Below, one piece after another: positions 35,582-46,750 of a DNA stretch of 64,000 nucleotides. The stretch is taken from contig OZ020526.1 in assembly GCA_963971425.1 (NCBI GenBank), positions 4,863,976-4,927,975 of the forward strand, given 5' to 3'. Numbering within the stretch: the first letter of the stretch is position 1; each line of letters begins with the position of its first letter. A program made the position numbers and the translations under genes. Below the pieces are notes generated by a model. That model was not told the DNA's origin. It did not search any database and was given only the letters and a program-made list of their open reading frames with translations. Origin of the DNA: Bryoerythrophyllum caledonicum. Its lineage: Eukaryota > Streptophyta > Bryopsida > Pottiales > Pottiaceae.

Positions 35582-38356
35582 AACAACTTAAAAGAAGTGG
35601 CAGAAAAATTCCCCAACATAGACAAATGGACAATTAACTTGGACGTAGACAACCAACTTTCCAATGCCTTCTAGAAAAATCCTCACATCACACTCACACA
35701 AAACCCGCATCATAAAATTCTGAACCCAACAATATATGGGCAATCTTTGAAAACAACTATTATTTGGAAGAGAAAGATTTCCCTCCACAACTTGCTCCAT
35801 ATGCAACTCCACATACCATGACACATGGCTCCACGTATTGCTTAACCCCAAAGGTACTGTGACAGTTTTACACCAAAAACGCTTCAAAATTGTTGGATTC
35901 TAGTGCAATGAAAAAAGAAGGAAACCAAAACTTATATTCCTAGTTTTGACCCTAGGATCTCAATCAAGACTTAATAACCCCTAAAGGACCAAACGTCCCC
36001 CTAGGGTCATTTTGGATTTTGGGCATATACCTACAATTCAAAAAAAAATCCTTTTTCATTGAATTTTTTTTTCAAGATAGGATCTGATAAGAGCTTCGTG
36101 GTGAAATATATATATATATAATTTTTTTTTTTAAATTTTTGGATTTGTGGTTTGAAAGTTAGTACCACTTAAAGCCAAAAGTGGGACTTCGAGCACCTCC
36201 AAAATTTTTGACAAAAGTTTCTATTGACATTGAGATTTTTCACACATATAAAGAACATTTCCTTATTTAGAAGTTTTCAAAAAAAAATCTTGTCTTTAGT
36301 GTAAAAAGGCATTTTATTCCAAGTCAAACATTTTCACACATTGTCGGGCAACGGGGGAAAAAACTTCATCTTTTCAACATAAAACCTAGAGATCTTCATA
36401 TTTTTCACTTTTTTTTTTTCAACAACAATATATGGTGAAAAAATTCTAATTGACCGTTTGGATTATCATTTGAATACATACGTAGTTCACAAAAAAATAA
36501 AACGTGAAATGGCAATTTTTGAACCTCCACTCCTTGCACACTTGTTTTGAATATGCTACACGCCTTTTTTACCTCTTAAAATTGGAGTAATGAGAATAAC
36601 ATCATGCTTAAGACAATGGTAAAAGATTTAGACCTTGTACAATGCAAAAATTTGATACAAACTGAAGTCAAAGTCAGCTGATCTACTCAACGCAGGGATG
36701 AAAATGAACCATTGTTTTGACTTTAAACACAAAAATCTATCAATCCGTGCGGTGGATTGCAACCAAAATTTGATGGCATGTTTATATGGAAGTCTATTTT
36801 ATGATCTTACGGTTGAAAATCCAAAATTCACTTTAAAATGTGATTTTCATGTCTCATTTTGACAGTGGCTGTTTTAGACTGGTTTCAGAGCGAAAAAGGT
36901 CGTGGTCCTTTAGGGGTTAAGTGTACACTCTCAAAATTTCATAAACTTTGACCACACGGATTAAAAGATTATAGCGTTTGAAGTCAAGCAAATGGTTCAT
37001 TTTCTTCCATGCGTTCAGTCGATCAGCAGACTTTGACTTCACTTAGTGTCTAATTTTTGCACTACACAAGGTCTAAATCCATTACCATCTTGTTAAGCAA
37101 GGTGTTAGTTCCTTACACACCAATTTTCAGAGGTAGAGGACGAGTGTAGCATATTTAAAACAGTTGTGCAAGGAGTGGAGGTTCAAAATTTGCCAATTCA
37201 CACTTTAATTTCTGTTGAAATTAATATGTTTTCGATTGATAATCCGAATGATCAACAAGATGGCTTACACCACATATTGTTGTGGAAAAAATAAAAAGTG
37301 AAAATTATAAAGATATCTAGGTTTTATGTGGAAAAGAAGAAGTTTTTTTGGTATCTTGCCCGACAATGAGTGACAATGTTTGAAAATGTTTGACTTGGGT
37401 TGGTATGCTATTTTTCACTAAAGACAAGAACTTTTTTTGGACAATATGAATGGAAATAATACTACTTGCCAGTATTGAAAATCTCACATTCAGTAGAGTG
37501 TCCTAGCAAAAGTTTTTGGAGGTGCCCGAGATGCCCGCTCTCCCCATTTGAAATTCAAATCCGTGTAACTTTTTCATCAAATGTTGAATTTAGGAAAAAA
37601 TTATTTTTCCACTAAGGTCTTGGTAATGCCTTTCTATAGTAAAAATTTCAAAGAGGAATGTTGGAAATTGACTCCATAGGAACCTGGCCAAACTTTTGAA
37701 AAGCCCATTTTTGACACTTGGTCCTTTAGGGGTTAAATGCAAACAACACCATATACATTCATTTCGCATAAAACGACATAACAAGGCAGTCCAGAAAATC
37801 AGAGAAATACTAGTTTCACAAAGTCAGACTAGATGCCTCACATATATGAACGTAGGCACCTTTCACAACAATCCCCCAGAAAACACAGTACCCTCATGGC
37901 TCCTACAATGCACATGTAACACACAAAGATGTCACTGCAATGCTAGACTCAAACCAGATTTAATATGTATTTGTGGCATTCCATACAAAACCCCCCCGCC
38001 AGAATCCACCAATCCAGATATTAACCATACAATCTATAGAATTTACATATTGCAATGACCGATTCTCACCAGATACAATCGCACAAAAAACAAACAAATA
38101 CCTACCACTCATACAAGACATACAAACACTCGGATGGAAGGTTGACCCACTCAAAGTAATAACAGCCGGAGCAAGAGCAACCACACACATTCCCTCCATG
38201 AAAGCCATTTCAGAAAAAATCAATATACCAGAGACCCACATTAAAAACACTTTAAGAGAAATCAACACCATCGCTATCCAACATGCCATGTCCATCCTTC
38301 TACATAAACAAAGAATAGAAATCAACCAACCTCTTCCTAACCCGGACACCACTTAA
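35582..38356 (+). pseudogene. LINE ORF2: CCHC finger and restriction-like endonuclease, split by a TTAA element
   Basis: The reading at 35582-35845 corresponds to DLYNNL through the CSIC and DTWLHVLLN part of the zinc finger. It is then interrupted by the element at 35846-37732 and resumes at 37737 with CKQHHIHSFRIKRHNKAVQK. The nuclease core follows: RLKPDLICI, then, after a frameshift near 38000, IEFTYCNDRF and KTNKYLPLIQDI, then VITAGARATTH. PD...E...K spacing is that of restriction-like endonucleases of early-branching LINEs. ORF2 stops at about 38354. The same domain is in frame in LINE copy 1. Confidence 0.75.
35846..37732. mobile_element. TTAA-flanked inverted-repeat element in LINE copy 2
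   Basis: Both ends are flanked by TTAA (35842-35845 and 37733-37736). The left end starts CCCCAAAGGTAC and the right end finishes GTCCTTTAGGGG. Removing it joins the LINE zinc-finger codons. It consists of a forward unit (35846-36915, itself ending CCTTTAGGGG before another TTAA) and an inverted unit (about 36916-37732) of the same family, so it is a head-to-head pair. It has no coding capacity. TTAA target sites and CCC...GGG ends are typical of piggyBac-type elements; assignment to that group is inference. Confidence 0.75.
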
Positions 38357-38448
38357 ACGCAACACAATCAAAACAAAAACAAACCACACCCCTTGTAAAT
38401 TTAGTTAAACAAAAAGGCCCCTTTTTAAAAGCTCTGATGGTTTCTATA

Positions 38449-38479
38449 AACACGCAATTAAGCAATTATGCACTTGGCC
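38449..38479 (+). repeat. Left terminal inverted repeat of the 15.4-kb transposon
   Basis: Thirty of 31 bases match the inverted right end. A second inverted motif (GTGCACTT) occurs close by on both sides. Confidence 0.8.
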
Positions 38480-39018
38480 ATTTAAAAGTGCACTTGGGTA
38501 CAACGGCGGCCATTGCGAATAAAAGTGGCAAAATTGAAAAAAAAATAAAAATCAATGAAAAAAAATGTTTTCCAAAGGAAAAAAAATTGAGCTTCTGCAA
38601 CAATATTACGTACAATCATGGTTGTTAATATTGGAAGCGATTTTTTGGCATTTTCAACTAATTTTTGGTGGCCCCTTGTTAATATTAGATAAATGTGTAT
38701 TTAATATAGTTTCACAATATTTCAAAGATAGATTTGAAGGATTGTAGTATACAAACAGGCGTAATCACAAAAAGACATACTTTACGCAAGGGTTGGCAGT
38801 TGATTAAAAGATATTCTACGTAGTACATAATGCATATAATGGTGGAACTTAAATATAGATTCTTCTACAATGGACTTAGCACCAATAGTAAAATTACCTT
38901 TACTCTATAGGATTAATGACATAACGTCTTACATCACCCTTAGAATATACTACTCTTACACATACACTATATATCAATTACCATAAACAACTAGTATACT
39001 CTGATAAAGGCACACTAT
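38480..39018. other. Subterminal region of the 15.4-kb transposon
   Basis: A/T-rich sequence between the left end and the DUF7869 gene; no gene seen. Confidence 0.4.
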
Positions 39019-42000
39019 CTACTCCATAGAATTTAGGGCTGCTTGCAAACGGTCGTCATCGATAGCTTCGGTTTGCATTGCAATATATTGTAGGATGTGA
39101 GCCTTTGCCGATTGAAGAATGCGAATCTTGCTTTCAACCTGCACTCCAAATATATTGCGCTTTCTCCACCCGTTGGCCCCGGACATGGTTCTTTCCGGTG
39201 TGTCTACCCATGAAAAAATGCATGCATCTTTCTCTACCCAACTATGGTTCTCCCCAGATGGCTCCCACAATGACTCCATGCAATTTGCATACTGTTGTGC
39301 AGAAGACCCATGTCCATCAACAACCCCCCTTTGGATGATTGGCTAATACCAACAAACCTTTATCTTAAGTCTCCATCGGTTATTTCCTTCCTCAATCACT
39401 TTCCCCACATAGAATGGTACACCGCCTTCTATCTCTGCTCGATCAACACTCAAGGCTACAAACTATCCACAACGGATATCAGATTGTGGATTATATGGTG
39501 GAAATGGGTCGTGATTACCTTCATACATTGCACCCTCTTCCGCACGTTCCTCAACATAGTTGCGCTCTGTTTGTTGTGCCCTACGCACTGCTTGATTAGA
39601 GGGTCTTCCTCTACGAGGACCAAAGTATCCTCGAGCCTCGGCATTTGGAAGCATCGCCACTACCTGCTCTACGACATTTACCTCACGATTTTCTTCACTT
39701 GCATCATCCATTACATCCAAAGATGCACTCCCTATAGGTCCGGTGTTGAAGAACTCTGAAGGCCAAAACGGTGAGGTACGATGCTCATTGCTGCGGTCTT
39801 TGTGTGGAAATTGAGCTAAATAGAGTTTCAATCTTACAGCCTCTACTTTTGCCTCACGATTCTTGTCCTCATACTGCAACCTTTGAATGCACCTTTGTAT
39901 ATATGTAATGAAGTCATCCAACGCCTTCAACTCCCGTTCGTCCGCTGAAAATACTTCCGCAAACGATGGTTGTTCATCCCTATTTGGCAACGACCTCAAA
40001 GTTTTCGTCCCTGCCTCTGGTCCCCATGGATCCTTGCAATAATGCTTGTGTTGTACTCGAACCTCACAAGTCCCTTCTCCATTGTCAATATAGAATCGCA
40101 TGTGGTGCGGAAATGTTATGCCCACCAATGAATCCTGACGTGTTAGTAAGTGAGGAGTTCTGAACAATTTCCAATCCCATACATTCTCTAGCAGCCGGGC
40201 ACTAACAATTGTCTCCGTAGGAGAAGTTCCTCGTTTTGTAAGACTAATCATTTCCTTCAACGAATCCACGTCCGACCTCTTCAACGTATTTGATATACAA
40301 CTGAAGCGTTGATCAATATCTTCGTGGGTATGGCCTACTGTAAGAAAAGATAGTTCCACCTCATGAAAAAACCCCAATTCCACCAATATAGCACATAGAG
40401 CAAACATATAAATGTTTTTATTCTCACGCGTGCAGTTGTCAGCCTGAATTCGCAGTGTTGGTGGCAAAAAGCCCTTCCTCCGCAGCACATCTCCAATCAC
40501 GTACAACAATGTACTCACGACTTGATTGCTATCGTGTTTGTGGTGAGCTCCAAACCACACGTCGTAATATAAACCAATCCCATGTACAAGAGCACCACAC
40601 AGATGGGTCTTTACAAACCGGTGTTCAATGTTCTTCACAGTGTGACGCATCCTTGATACCATGGTCATGTTTTGGTCCATGCCATCCACTATGATGCACA
40701 TGTACAACCCAGGGCTAATATAACATGACGTCTTGAATATCCAATAATGCCTACGTTCTGCCATCTAGTTGCGCAGATGCAACATAAACAACTCCTTTAT
40801 CATTATCCTTGCATCCGCATTGGTGGTTCCCTCCATGGCACATTTATACTCTCAACAATGATAACACTTTGAGAATCTCGAGAATGGAGGTACCTGAACG
40901 TGGGAATACTTGATGCGCCACATCCTCCGGAAGGAACTTATAGAAATGGTTTCCCCATTACAAATTCTCTTGACCTCCTCCTTGACGTAATTGAATACAT
41001 CAAATTTGGTTGTATTCATTGGAAGGAGAATGAGAGGCACCACTTTGTTGTCACTCTTACGACGAATACAACGATGAGGTTGAGGACAACCAGCTTCATC
41101 GACAAAAGATTTAAAGCAAGCCTCTGCCGGAGACACTCTAGTGCTCTCTCTCATCGGATTTAATAGGGTATTGCCATGAATCAATGTCACTCTTCCGTAT
41201 ATTAGACAGTCTTTCTTCAATTGCTTAAAGTATCTCTCTGAATATCCAACCCCAAGAGCGTAGCAAGCATTGCAAACTTGTTTTCCATCTAACTTTGTTA
41301 CAAACTTGTCTCGACGAGTTCCTTCCGTCTTTGTGTAAAAAGAAACCAGCATCTATCTCATCCACGTACTTCGTACTGAAAACTCATTGGCCCATGCATT
41401 ATATCGCATGTCCAATAGATACCTTGCTGGAACGTCTCTCAAATAATTGTGTTTGCATCCTCCTTGTGCCATTGCAATTTGCATGCTTCAAAGCGATACC
41501 TTGGATGGTGCAGCTTCTGTCAATGATGGCTCTCTTGAATCTCTTCTTCTCCTATTTTACATAGAATATGGACGACGTGCTGATCTAACATGAGTAAATC
41601 CATCTACAAGGGGAAAATCTTGGATGTTTGAGGGAGTAGGCTGGGAAAACGGCGAATTTTCATCTATGGCGTTTGAAACATGATTACTACGTCGAGACCT
41701 CTCGGTAGATCCTGGGGTGTTGATGAACTCAGGAAAATCAAATTCTGGGGCCATAACCTGTGTAGGCGCTATCTGTGATCCAATGTCACCATGGACACTT
41801 GTGATATGAGGTTCTACAGCCACTACACGTAGCAACGACCGATGCCAACGAATGATCAAGCCCACACACATGCCAAGGCGTTCTCCTACAATCTCTTCGG
41901 TCCAATGCAATGCATCATCTACCCTAGTGATACGCACCGCCACCTCGAATGGGAACAACTTTGATCCATTCAATTCCATGCCACTTTTGAATGCATGCTC

Positions 42001-42217
42001 CCTGGTTGCTAAGCCCACCACATCTCCTCTTTCAGAAAGCAATTCTACTGCCCTCTCCAATTCAGATGTCCTGATCCCATCAAATCTCTGTTGAATTTGC
42101 CTTGCACGTGCTGCTCACATTAATCCGGCCCCCACATCGCTATTGGAATGCATATTATCACTTGGGATGTGCGGCTGTATCGAAGGAGTCTAAATCGTGC
42201 AGCTCTCCATTATCACT
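39019..42217 (-). pseudogene. DUF7869 protein (putative transposase), about 1065 codons with nine in-frame stops
   Basis: One minus-strand frame runs from an acceptor-like site at about 42217 (MESCTI, stop, TPS) to the end at 39019 (LQAALNSME). Core motifs are VCNACYALGVGYSERYFKQL, a Cys cluster (CYHC, stop, EYKC), MAERRHYW, IIVDGMDQNMTMV, LRIQADNCTRENKNIYMFAL and FLTVGHTHEDIDQRFS. The order VDGMDQ, ADN...ENKN, GHTHEDIDQ defines the DUF7869 family, found in plants, algae and animals. The conserved acidic residues look like an RNase H-fold DDE active site, so I infer it is the transposase of the surrounding element. Nine stops (two TGA-TAG pairs close to the core) interrupt the frame and I see no frameshift. 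A further upstream exon may lie at 46637-46750. Confidence 0.75.
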
Positions 42218-43270
42218 ATTGAAAAAATAGGAACATTATGACTGCACATTAGTCAAAATACATGTACTAATTTTTAACCTTCAAAACACCATTCATCTGA
42301 TAAAAGATATGTTTCTAAACACATGTTTACTGTTCAAATTTTCATGATAATATTGGACCTTTTGATAAAACAACTTTGAAATGAAAAAAATAAGAATTTG
42401 TACAGCATGAACTCCTTGCACGGAGTCTTTAATCCTGAGGGTACAATGACAGTCTTACACCAAAAACACTTCAAAATTGTTGGATTCTAGTGCGATGAAC
42501 AATGAACAAAATGAACAAGGATAATTTCTAGTTTTGACCGTAAGATCTCAATTAAGACTTATTAAATAATGTATTAACAACATTTCCTAAACTTTGACCG
42601 CATGGATTGAAAGATTATAGTGTTTGAAGTCAAGCATATGGTCATTTTCTTCCCTGGTGCAGTAGATCAACAGACTTTGACTTCACTTGGTGTCAAATTT
42701 TTGCACTACACAAGGTCTAAATCCATTACCATCTTGTTAAGCATGATATTAGTTCCTTGTACACCAATTTTAAGAGGTAGTGGACGGGTGTAGCATATTC
42801 AAAACAACTGTGGAACGAGTGGAGGTTCGAATTTTGTTAATTCACACTTTAATTTTTTGTGAACTTAATATGTTTTAGATTGATAAATTAAATGGCCAAT
42901 AAGAAGGTTTACACAACATATTGTTGTGGAAAAAATAAAACGTGATAAATTAAAAATATCTAAGTTTTAAATGGAAAAGAAGAAGTATTTTTTTACCTTA
43001 CCAAATATTGAGAGACAATGTGTGAAAATGTTTGACTTGGGTTGGTATGCTATTTTTCACTAAATAGAAGAACTTATTTTGACAATATGAAGGAAAATAG
43101 TATTACTTGCGAGTACTGAAAATTTCTTTTATTTTTTGGATTTGTGGTTTGAACCTCCACTCCTTGTACACTTGCTTTGAATATGCTACACCCCTTTTTT
43201 ACCCCTAAAAATTGGTGTTTCGGGAAATAACATCATGCTTAAGACAATGGTAAAAGTTTTAGACCTTGTA

Positions 43271-43842
43271 CAATAGAATGACATTCAAATTGGCCGTTTA
43301 GTAGTTCCATGGATAGTGTCCTACACTGCTGCCAACTTTGACACCCTCCACAAAGCTGAGAAATTGTTATTTTACCATGAAAATTTGGGAACAACATCAT
43401 CTTTATGTTGAAAATATGCATACCAAATTTCAAGTCCAGGAGACTTATACAAAAAAACTTATGCAAGATCTACCAACATGGGATAGCTGTGAGAAAAGTG
43501 TCACAGCTGCCAACTTTGACACCCTCCCAAGAATTGAAGGAATTTTTTTTGCCCATGAAATTTTTTGAGCAAAAATTTTTTTATGTTGTTTGCATGTGTG
43601 GAAAATTTCAAGTCCAAAAGAACCATACAAAAAATAATATTCCAAATCTACCAACATGTGTAGTTTTGAGAAACAAAGGAGAAAACCATTTTACTACTTC
43701 CAACTTTGACGCCCTCCTTAGGATTGAGTTTTTGTTGATACATAGTGAAATTTTTGGCACAAGATCATCTCTACGTTGGTAACATGTGAGATAAATTTCA
43801 AAGCCAAAAGATGTACACAAAAAAGTTATTCCATATCTACCA
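43271..43842 (+). repeat. Terminal inverted repeat of Tc1 element 2 (left)
   Basis: Three subunits starting CCAACTTTGACACCC-like sequence at about 43331, 43508 and 43699. It is about 374 bases shorter than the repeat of element 1, which is about one pair of its subunits. Confidence 0.9.
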
Positions 43843-44847
43843 ACGTGTATGTCCTCCATTAGCGTCAATCACTGCTAGTAACCTAGAGGGCATAGAATGA
43901 CATAGTTGAAGGAGCTTTGTACCATTGACTAACTTCCACTCTCTTTCAAGAACTACCTTCAACACTTCTAAGCTTCTAGGGCATTGTTTGCCATGTTGCA
44001 CAACATCTTTTAACATCCTCCAAACATTCTCGATTGGATTGAGATCGGGAGAGTTTGTAGGCCAGTTGAGCTTTTCGAGAAGGTGGCTTTGTCTCCATTC
44101 TTCACTTATTTTGCTCCTATGGACGGGTGCCCCATCTTCCATAAGCACTCCTTGTGGAATTTGACCCATGAAATGAACCAATTTGGCATCGTAAACCACT
44201 TCTATAAAATCCTTAGCAAAACGTTGACCTTTAGGCATAAAAACAAGTTTTGACTTTTGTCCTCCGGCAAATGCGCCCCAAATCATTAAAGAAGTCCATC
44301 CACTTTTAAAAGTAGGAGCTAGACAACTTGATGAATAACGCTCGTATGCACTTCTCCAAACATAAATTTGCCGAGAATTTTTTCCAATTTCAAAAGTAGA
44401 TTCATCTGTTCGAACAACACGCTCCCACTCTTTTGCACTCCATCCACGGTACTTCTGAGCAAAAGCTAATCGTTGAGACATGTGACGAGGTGTCAAAAAA
44501 GGTTTTTTGACTGCAATTCGACTAAAAATGCCATTTTTATGTAATACCCTTTGAATAGTACGTCTACACACTTGAGTAGGACATGCATTGGTAATCTCTA
44601 AGAGTGAAGAGCAACGATGAATTTTTGAGTAATGCACAATACTACAAACATCTCTATCCCTAATCTTTTTAGCGTGACTTCCACCGCAAGGTTTGCGCTT
44701 GTAGGTTCCATCTTCTCTAAATGTTTTTACTAACCTTGTAACTGTTCTAATAGGAACTCCAATAGTAGCTGCAATTTGAACTCCTGTAAATCCTCCCTCA
44801 CTCAAACCTATGATGCGAGTACGAATTTCATCTGAAATTGCCATCAT
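43837..44847 (-). CDS. Tc1-type transposase (DD34E), intact, second copy
   Basis: A 336-residue protein, clearly homologous to the transposase at 31882-32889 along its whole length. It starts MMAISDEIRTRIIGLSEGG. The catalytic residues are Asp148 in RTDESTFEIG, Asp238 in LMEDGAPVHR and Glu273 in SPDLNPIENVW, with the same 34-residue spacing. The residue before TDES is Arg where element 1 has Trp; this sits next to the active site and could weaken the enzyme. No stops or frameshifts are present. The stop codon is within the left inverted repeat, the same arrangement as in element 1. Confidence 0.95.
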   Translation of the reverse strand: MMAISDEIRTRIIGLSEGGFTGVQIAATIGVPIRTVTRLVKTFREDGTYKRKPCGGSHAKKIRDRDVCSIVHYSKIHRCSSLLEITNACPTQVCRRTIQRVLHKNGIFSRIAVKKPFLTPRHMSQRLAFAQKYRGWSAKEWERVVRTDESTFEIGKNSRQIYVWRSAYERYSSSCLAPTFKSGWTSLMIWGAFAGGQKSKLVFMPKGQRFAKDFIEVVYDAKLVHFMGQIPQGVLMEDGAPVHRSKISEEWRQSHLLEKLNWPTNSPDLNPIENVWRMLKDVVQHGKQCPRSLEVLKVVLEREWKLVNGTKLLQLCHSMPSRLLAVIDANGGHTRW

Positions 44848-45476
44848 AAACTTATAGAGTGCGTGATGCTAGCTACAGCAGTAGAGTAGGGGTTAGAGCA
44901 GAGCAAGGGGGAGAGAAGGGGGCCAAGGGGCTAGAGCAGAACAAAGGGGGTTGCAGGATTGACACGTGACAATTGGCAGAGGAAGGAGAACAGGGCTGGA
45001 GCAGAGCAAGGGGGAGAGAAGGGAGCCAAGGCGCTAGGGCAGAGAGGAGAGAGAAGGATCGCCAAAACACAAGCCCATATGCATACATGAAAAATCGTTT
45101 TGCTCTTAATCACTCATCATGTATGCCTAATGTGAATCAACACTCATGCATCCCACAATACAACACTCTCTGTTTTGAGGATTGTCTCAACATTCAGTCT
45201 ATCACAAATCACACACACCATTCCCTTTACATAGTGTTCAACAGATATTTAGAAGAAAAAATTTGTCATGTGTATAATGCACACTTTATGGCCAAGTGGA
45301 TTCTTCTGCATGGAACACCTCTTCACTTCTTCATTTAGATGTTATTGATCTTTTTGAGAAGCATTTATGTTTGGTGGCTTACTCACATGATTGAGTTCAA
45401 TGAAAAAGCATGAGGTGTCAAAGATATTTTGACATTTTCAATATGACCTTCAAATTGTTTATCATAGTTACACATG
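44848..45476 (-). other. Upstream region of Tc1 transposase 2, with a duplicated GC-rich block
   Basis: The part at 45100-45410 aligns with the leader of element 1. The part at 44870-45060 does not. It carries a direct repeat, AGAGCAGAGCAAGGGGGAGA at about 44896 and 44998, each followed by AGGG(G/A)GCCAAGG. It is an insertion or captured sequence next to the gene. Confidence 0.6.
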
Positions 45477-46050
45477 TTGATAGATATGGAATAACATTTT
45501 TTATGTATGTCTTTTGGCTTTGTAATTTATCCCACATGTTACCAACGTAGAGATGATCTTGTGCCAAAAATTTCATTATGTATCAACAAAAACTCAATCC
45601 TAAGGAGGGCGTCAAAGTTGGAAGTAGTAAAATGGTTTTCTCCTTTGTTTCTCAAAACTACACATGTTGGTAGATTTGGAATATTATTTTTTTTATGGGT
45701 CTTTTGGACTTGAAATTTTCCACACATGCAAACAACATAAAAAAATTTTTGCTCAAAAAATTTCATGGGCAAAAAAAATTCCTTCAATTCTTGGGAGGGT
45801 GTCAAAGTTGGCAGCTGTGACACTTTTCTCACAGCTATCCCATGTTGGTAGATCTTGCATAAGTTTTTTTGTATAAGTCTCCTGGACTTGAAATTTGGTA
45901 TGCATATTTTCAACATAAAGGTGATGTTGTTCCCAAATTTTCATGGTAAAATAACAATTTCTCAGCTTTGTGGAGGGTGTCAAAGTTGGCAGCAGTGTAG
46001 GACACTATCCATGGAACTATTAAACGGCCAATTTGAATGTCACCCTATTG
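45477..46050 (-). repeat. Terminal inverted repeat of Tc1 element 2 (right)
   Basis: Inverted copy of 43271-43842 with only a few differences by eye. Confidence 0.9.
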
Positions 46051-46636
46051 TACAATGCAAAAATTCGATACAAAGTGAAGTCAAAGTCTGCTGATCTACT
46101 CAACGTAGGGAAGAGAATGAACCATTGTTTTGACTTTAAAAACTAAAATCTATCAATCCGTGCGGTGGATTGCAACCATTCTTTAATGGCATGTTTATAA
46201 AGAAGTTTATTTTAAGATCTTACGGTTGAAAATCCAAAATTCACTTTAGAATGTGATATTCATGTCTCTTTCTGGCAGTGGCAGTTTTAGAACGAAAGAG
46301 GTCGTGGTCCTTTAGGGGTTAAATATGGTACACCTCTTCTGCATCCCTAAACATTGGTGTACAATGAAACTAATATCATTCTTGACATGATAATGAATCT
46401 AGATCATATGTGATGCAATTTTTTGAAACCAAGTGAATTGAAACGAAGGAAAACTAGTCAACCTAAGGAAAAATATGAATGATGTCTACAGGCTATTACT
46501 AACACCATTGGAACTTGTTACAATCGCTAATAAAAGAAAGGGTTTGTACATCCACATAAAGGTTATTCTATAAACAACATAGTACAAAAGATCAATCAAG
46601 ATTCAATCCTAAACTTGTATAAATATAATTGTTTAC

Positions 46637-46750
46637 CTCAAGATACGTTGCAGGTGTTAGCGGTACACGCAACGATGTTTGATGGCGTTCAACATTAAAG
46701 CACCATTCCGTTGCTGTTGTTGAACTTGTTTTTCAAGTCTTAGAAGAAAT
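46637..46750 (-). CDS. Possible upstream exon of the DUF7869 gene
   Basis: On the minus strand the segment is bounded by TTTGCAG before and GAG/GTAAAC after, plausible acceptor and donor sites. The open frame reads FLLRLEKQVQQQQRNGALML and then IKHRCVYR before a TAA. Its coiled-coil look and position upstream of the DUF7869 gene make it a candidate N-terminal exon. The evidence is weak. Confidence 0.3.

Larger units (their letters stand above)
43271..46050 (-). mobile_element. Tc1-type DNA transposon 2, complete, inserted in a TTAA element
   Basis: The 2780-base element starts CAATAGAATGACATTC and ends with the inverted complement (CACCCTATTG). TA flanks both sides (43269-43270 and 46051-46052). 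Inverted repeats of about 573 bases lie at 43271-43842 and 45477-46050. They hold three tandem subunits instead of the five of element 1. One intact transposase gene is on the minus strand. Compared with element 1 it has an extra GC-richer block at 44870-45060 upstream of the gene. Confidence 0.95.
42433..46318. mobile_element. TTAA-flanked element, copy carrying Tc1 element 2
   Basis: TTAA flanks both sides (42429-42432 and 46319-46322). The left part (GTACAATGACAGTCTTACAC) and the right part (TGCGGTGGATTGCAACC, GTCGTGGTCCTTTAGGGG) match the forward unit at 35846-36915. Without the nested Tc1 element it would be about 1104 bases. It lies just upstream of the DUF7869 gene. Confidence 0.75.
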
